Shown here piece by piece: positions 27,472 to 31,920 of a stretch of 31,920 bases of DNA (position 1 is the first letter of the stretch; every line of letters begins with the position of its first letter). The position numbers and the translations under genes were made by a program. The stretch is taken from assembly GCA_003427395.1 (NCBI GenBank), contig BFEA01000205.1, positions 310,576 through 342,495 on the forward strand. The letters are read 5' to 3'. The notes beneath the pieces were generated by a model. It was not told the origin of the DNA. It made no database searches and was given only the letters and a program-made list of their open reading frames with translations. This DNA comes from Chara braunii. Taxonomy: Eukaryota; Streptophyta; Charophyceae; Charales; Characeae.

Positions 27472-28490
27472 TCTCACTCAACAGTCTGAAATGCAGGAAA
27501 GGAGTGGTCTCTGTTACCAAATGGAAACCCAGACGTGCCCCACAACCCGAAGCATCGAAGCATATAGACAAACCATGTTGCGAAACAACTTCTGGGTTCA
27601 GTTTGACAACATCAAGGAAGGCCTCCACAATTTCATCGAACGAAGACTTGCTGAAGCTTATCCAAACAACCCAGTCATAGAATGGCTGGCCTCCGGCCCA
27701 GATTTTTTCGCCCCGAACCATGATTCGAGAATCGCGTGTCTCCAAGTCCCCTCAGGAGTTCCACCTCAGTTCCCAGAGGTTTGGCTGTTCCAAAAATCCA
27801 ACGGCCAAAAAATGACCGTCTTCCTATCCACTAAAACCAACCCACGGTGTTTTAAGTGCAGAGGGAAAGGCCACCTATGCACAGATAGGAACTGTCCACT
27901 CAACAAGGACATAGCAGAGAAACCCGGCCAAATACAAGCCAACATGACCGAGTGTGAAACAAAGGCAGGTCTGTGGTATGTCTTCGACGACAGGCTCGAC
28001 GACCCCAAATGGGTGTGGGTACTCCAAGGTGAACCAACAGTTCAACCAGACATCTATCCCCGTCATGGCAGCCAATGGCAAACAAAAGGGGCCAGGAAAA
28101 TCGAAGACAAAGAGGGAGGATTTCTCAGGAAACAGATCATGAACACGCAGGGAATCATGGAGGATAAGCACAAAAAAGACATCATGCAAGAAATGGTCAA
28201 AACAGGCAGCTCAGCGGAAAAAGCCTACATTGAAAATCTCCAGGCAAGAGGGAAGCTTCAAGCAACCAAAGAACAAAATCCATCACAACAACCACAAGAA
28301 CACAGCACAACAGACCGTTCACACAAACCACTGAAAAGGAAAGCTGAGCACGCTGTACCAGGCTCACCCTCAACCAGCACAACACAGGACAGAACCAGCA
28401 AGGCTAAAAGTTCCCAAACTACAACAGAAGAAATGCACACAGACTCATTCAAAAGCCTAGACAACCAGACAGATGCAAAAGCTACAGACA
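27465..28490 (+). pseudogene. LINE ORF1, zinc-knuckle part
   Basis: Continues the RRM-like region (TMLRNNFWVQFDNIKEGLHN, IEWLASGPDFF, VPPQFPEVWLFQKSNGQKM) into a nucleic-acid-binding knuckle CFKCRGKGHLCTDRNC, counted CX2CX4HX6C, two residues longer between His and the last Cys than the classical CX2CX4HX4C. After it comes DRLDDPKWVWVLQGEP and a long Lys/Gln/Thr-rich disordered tail. The protein should coat LINE RNA. The frame stays open to 28627, but the better continuation moves to another frame near 28480-28500. Confidence 0.75.
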
Positions 28491-28497
28491 AAGAAGG

Positions 28498-29220
28498 CAA
28501 GAAAGTGAGAGGATTGAGGAGGGCAGCAATGGCGAAAAAGAAACAACGATGGATGAGGAAGATGGGCAAGCCCAACCAGATGGAAACAGTGAAGAAGGGG
28601 AGAGCACAGAAGAAGAGGACGGCGTAGACGACAGCATGTCACAGGGATCAACTGAAAAGGATCCCACCACCACAGGAGAACAGGACAGACAGGAAGGAAC
28701 AGAAGAGGCCGACCACAAAGACTCTCTCACTTGGTTGTCAGAATACGTGCACTCTCTAGAAAGGGAAAGGGAGATTGAATTCGAAATCAGGGTGGCACAC
28801 AAGAAGCACATATTCAACCTGCAAAACTTCAACCCGACTCAGCATTCACTCGACACCTTGTTCCCTACGCACAATCATTATGAAATTCTAGAACAAGAAC
28901 AAGAACTGTCTGAATTCTTCGCTGAGCGCTACGGGGCCAAACTGGACGAAGCAGCGAACCACGGCAAGCTCACAGCAAACAGCTTCTCCTGGCCCAAATC
29001 CTACGCTGACTCAGACAGCCAAAAGCAGAGCAAAAGGCTCAAAAGGGGAAGCGGGAGAGAACAAGCGACACCAGCAACAAGCACCCAGAACAAAGGAACA
29101 GAAGAAGAAAGTGAAGAAATGCACTTAGATGCAAGAGAAGACCTCGATAGACAAAAGGTCTTGAAGGCACAAATCATGTCCTCAAAGACCAAAACAGGGA
29201 ATCAGCAGATGAAACAGTGA
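28498..29220 (+). pseudogene. LINE ORF1, acidic middle part
   Basis: A separate frame overlapping the previous one. It is very acidic at first (ESERIEEGSNGEKETTMDEE, EEGESTEEEDGVDD), then helical (LTWLSEYVHSLERERE) with NLQNFNPTQHSLDTLFPTHN, then a Lys/Arg-rich patch with KQSKRLKRGSGRE. The frame is open well upstream of its first Met at 28549, which supports a frameshift joining it to the zinc-knuckle part rather than an independent gene. A further shift near 29150-29200 leads to the last part. Confidence 0.55.
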
Positions 29221-29780
29221 GTGTACAAAAGTTGGCAGCAATACAGAATGCAGAAACTTTCACGGCTGCCAGACTTGAGGCCAAAGAAGGATGCAAGAAA
29301 AGAGCAATAATCCCCTACAGATGGAACACAGAGCACGGGGACTGAGTAGCAGCAGTCAACAAATCATGGGCCCTCATCGCACTGGCCAAACCGAGCAAAA
29401 GAGTCCTAACAACCAACATCTCTGACGACGTACCCATGAGCGCTCACATCCTAGGGTCATGGGAGGATTGGAGGAAAGAGTGGATAAACACAACAGGAGA
29501 CCTGCTGATCAGCGATCGCAGACCGTACATGGTTCAATACTCGATGGAGGCAGAGATCAGGGACCACCTCACATGGAAACCATGGAAGGTAGTTCAGGCA
29601 ATCCCATACGGCCTCTTGGCGGGGGATATCCCATCGGAACGAGCAGCGGTAGCAGCTTCACTGGTAGAAGGACATGGGATTTTTGCCGACAAGGAGGAGC
29701 ACCGAGTACAGATGCTGGCAAAACACGCCCGGGTTGTCAGAATCCACAACTTTGAGCCCTTCGGAGCAACCCCTAACTAG
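29199..29780 (+). pseudogene. LINE ORF1, C-terminal part
   Basis: Reads ESADETVSVQKLAAIQNAET, KRAIIPYRWNTEHGD, a TGA at 29343-29345, then VAAVNKSWALIALAKPSKRV, NISDDVPMSAHILGSWEDWR, RPYMVQYSMEAEIRDHLTWK and VVRIHNFEPFGATPN before the stop at 29780. No domain I can name. Its length, Trp content and ordered look suggest a folded module. The stop lies where GDW would read naturally, consistent with TGG to TGA. Confidence 0.55.
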
Positions 29781-29826
29781 ATCAACAGTACTAGAGAGAG
29801 CAAGGATGAACCCATAGCGACCATTC

Positions 29827-30170
29827 ATGGCATCACTGAACAACTCAACTCACACCACTCAGCCAGGCCGAGTTAGACACTTCACCCTCAAGCCGAGCGA
29901 GCCTGAGTTAACAGTGATGTCATGGAACGTCAACGGACTAGCAACAATCTTAACCAATAACGAAAAATGGGACAACATATCTAACTACCTCAACTGGTTC
30001 ACAAAAAACCCTCCGGACATAGTATGCTTACAGGAAACACACCTAACAAACTCAACGGAACACCAAGCAGTAATCAGCAGAATACAGGCCAAACTAAGAA
30101 ACGTGAAAAGGAGCCAATGGTCACCATCCCCCTCATTGCTCAGCATGCACAGTTGTCCTCTGGAACGGAA
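29827..30170 (+). pseudogene. LINE ORF2 endonuclease, first half
   Basis: Starts MASLNNSTHTTQPG and reads LTVMSWNVNGLATI, the first conserved motif of AP-endonuclease-like (exonuclease-endonuclease-phosphatase) domains with its catalytic Asn, then PPDIVCLQETHLTN with the metal-binding Glu in QETH. The nuclease nicks the target strand that primes reverse transcription. The frame goes wrong after about 30120-30150, where the next frame takes over. Confidence 0.85.
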
Positions 30171-31114
30171 ACTCAATAGCAGCCAACCACATCAACATCC
30201 TCCAAAGTGAAATGGATTCAGAAGATGGAAGAGGGATAGATATTATCTTCGCGTACAAGGAAGAAGTCTTCCAGCTAATAAATGCGTATGCACCCAATAA
30301 CTCATCACAGAGAAGGGACTTTATACAATGCATCTCAGCAAAGTGCGACACACAGAGGCACCTGTTACTAGCAGGCGATTGAAACTCTGTGTTGGAACCA
30401 TCTACTGACCGGATTTCACCATCGCAAACAGGTAGAGAAGAATTACAAACAAGGGATGCCCAAGAAATGACCGCACTCATGATGGAAAGACACCTAATAG
30501 AACCACTAAGAACAATCCACCCAGAAATCCAAAGATTCACCTATAGGAAAAGAAACAGATCACAACACATAACAAGCTCGGCAATAGATTACTTCCTAGT
30601 ATCCGAGTCCGTTAGAGGAACAATTCATAGTGTAGGAATAGGCAAACTCCCTTACAACAACGGGCTAGATCACAACCATATCTTCATCAATCTTCTCTTC
30701 AACCCAGGAGCGCAAAAAGGGCCTAGCTTCTTCAAGATTAATAACTCCATTCTAAATACTCCACAAATGAAGGAAGCAATAGCCCTAGCATGCATAGACT
30801 CAGAAAAGGAAGGAGTGGACTTCCTGACCACAATAGCTAACATATCCAAAGCAGCCTCCATAGCATCAAGAAAGCTAGGAACCAAAAGAAACCAACGCAT
30901 ACAAGAGTTAGAAGCAGCAGTCCAAGTAGCATAAAAATTCCTCATCAATAACCCAGAACACAATTCATATGAGGACTCACTAGCCAAAGCAAGAGCAGAA
31001 TTGGGAGCCTGAAACTCATGGAAAGCAAGGGGAATGAGACTAAGGGCAAGGATCAGAGAATGGGAGGAAGGTGAAGAAATGACGAATGAAACGGTATTCA
31101 CCAGTTCGAAGTAG
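30137..31114 (+). pseudogene. LINE ORF2 endonuclease, second half
   Basis: Continues in another frame with VVLWNGNSIAANHINIL, INAYAPNNSSQRRDF (YAPN motif), LLLAGD then TGA at 30380-30382 then NSV (the GDxN motif with its third residue replaced by a stop), SAIDYFLVS and GLDHNHIFI (the SDH motif with Leu for Ser). After the nuclease it enters the usual helical linker before the RT (KLGTKRNQRIQELEAAVQVA), with a TAA at 30932 and a TGA at 31010. No RT motif is reached before the junction at ~31115. Confidence 0.8.
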
Positions 31115-31115
31115 C

Positions 31116-31920
31116 TGATGTAGGTCCCAGGGCTCGATCCCTAGTTCCCCAACTTACCTGTGTACAATACCTGTGTAGTTGTAGGACTTGAACCTGTGAC
31201 CTGTAGGATAGCCACTTGCAGGTAGGTCATCATAGGCACCAGAGAAGTAAGGGATTCGAACCACAGACCTGTAGGGCAAAAATCGAAGTAGGGTCCAAAG
31301 GTCTTCGAGAAGGTCGACCAGTGGGCAAGTGGTGTAGCTAAGTCTACTTGCGCCGTAGGACTGTGACATCTGTCGAAGTCAACTGGTAGGACCTCAGTAG
31401 GACTGCAGTGAGTCGTAGGTGAGTCGTAGTGCAGTTGAGGAAGTGTCCAGAAAGTCCCTGTCCGGTCCAGCAAGTACCATATGGGGCTAAGGGTACCGGG
31501 GCCAGAGAATACAGGCCAAATCGGAGCTGCGCAGAAGTATAAATCAAGAGGCTGCGTCCAGCCATTCATTCATTCCTGCGGAAGCTCTGCGGAAGCGCTG
31601 CTCGGGCGTCTTGTGCAAGGGAGGTCTGCAGATGGCCTGAAGACGAAGCGGGCAGAAGTTAGTGATAGGCTAGTGAGTTGTTAGTGGCCATGCGCCATAG
31701 CCATAGACAATTAGTGAGTGTGTATGTGTGTGTGCAGTGGTTGGCGTGCATGGTATCCAGGGTGATCCGGAGTCGNGTTGCGTGTGAANTCTGNGTCNNN
31801 CGTGTAAGTGTGGGCGCCCAGCGCCATAGTCAACTGAAGTAAACTTGGATTTGAGTTGAGTTGCAAGCTACCATATCTCCGAGTTTGAATTGGGTGCACA
31901 GCGCCAAGTTATTCTCATCT
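31116..31920 (+). mobile_element. LTR-like sequence inserted in the LINE
   Basis: Begins TGATGTAGG where LINE coding similarity ends. A TATA box (TATAAAT, 31538-31544) lies in a GC-rich setting, with AGGCTGCGTCCAGCC about 12 bp downstream, as at an LTR U3/R boundary. The first 150 bp hold three internal-promoter B-box-like motifs on the minus strand (31131-31139, 31185-31193, 31253-31261), which may be tRNA-derived remnants. Ns lie at 31776, 31789, 31794 and 31798-31800. The right end and any internal region are outside the window or not recognisable. Confidence 0.5.

Larger units (their letters stand above)
25911..31115 (+). mobile_element. LINE-type retrotransposon, 3'-truncated and frameshifted
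   Basis: 5' monomers, a long leader (26131-26931, including an AT-rich TTATTA tract at ~26785-26870), a frameshifted ORF1 (26932-29780) with a zinc knuckle, a 46-bp spacer, and ORF2 starting at 29827 with an AP-type endonuclease. The reverse transcriptase is missing because unrelated LTR-like sequence begins at ~31116. The left end is approximate. At least four frameshifts and four premature stops make the copy inactive. Confidence 0.85.

Overview
This is eukaryotic nuclear DNA made almost entirely of repeats: broken retroelements, small nuclear RNA retrocopies, miniature inverted-repeat elements, mitochondrial DNA fragments and microsatellites, with three stretches of N. I found no convincing intact host protein-coding gene, no tRNA or rRNA gene and no CRISPR array. 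The two mitochondrial fragments encode plant-type ATP synthase alpha (atp1) and subunit c (atp9). One U6 copy matches the land-plant form of U6, so the host is in the green lineage. Long (GA)n/(CT)n runs, a Penelope-like element and many LTRs would fit a large streptophyte algal genome such as Chara, but the species is my inference.

Layout: positions 1-2,790 hold microsatellites, a duplicated foldback unit, a 372-bp direct repeat with a degenerate hammerhead-ribozyme-like motif, a 132-bp tandem hairpin repeat and a pyrimidine-rich minisatellite. Positions 2,993-9,618 look like one decayed Penelope-like retroelement on the minus strand, bounded by ~450-bp direct repeats. Its GIY-YIG nuclease lies before (N-terminal to) its reverse transcriptase, the permuted order. 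A U6 snRNA copy with a 14-bp target-site duplication sits inside the RT region. Positions 9,600-12,460 hold (AG)/(CT) arrays, a poly(A)-tailed U6 retropseudogene, a CCAAT-rich stretch, and a 117-bp tandem repeat containing a Tn5/Nextera junction adapter, which is an assembly artefact. Positions 12,840-18,000 hold a short tandem repeat, a probable solo LTR, purine-rich DNA, two inverted miniature elements enclosing U2-derived sequences, and a near-perfect foldback hairpin.

Positions 18,700-22,000 hold tandem repeats, the atp1 and atp9 fragments and a GA-rich satellite with a 429-base gap. Positions 23,930-25,050 look like an LTR followed by an initiator-Met primer-binding site. Positions 25,900-31,115 are a LINE-type retrotransposon on the plus strand: 5' repeat monomers, a very long frameshifted ORF1 with a zinc knuckle, and an AP-type endonuclease. 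It is cut before its RT by another LTR-like sequence (31,116 to the end).

The recognisable pieces connect as parasites and their by-products. The LINE and Penelope-like elements encode nuclease plus RT activities, and the U6 and U2 copies are the kind of by-product such RTs make by copying cellular RNAs back into DNA.
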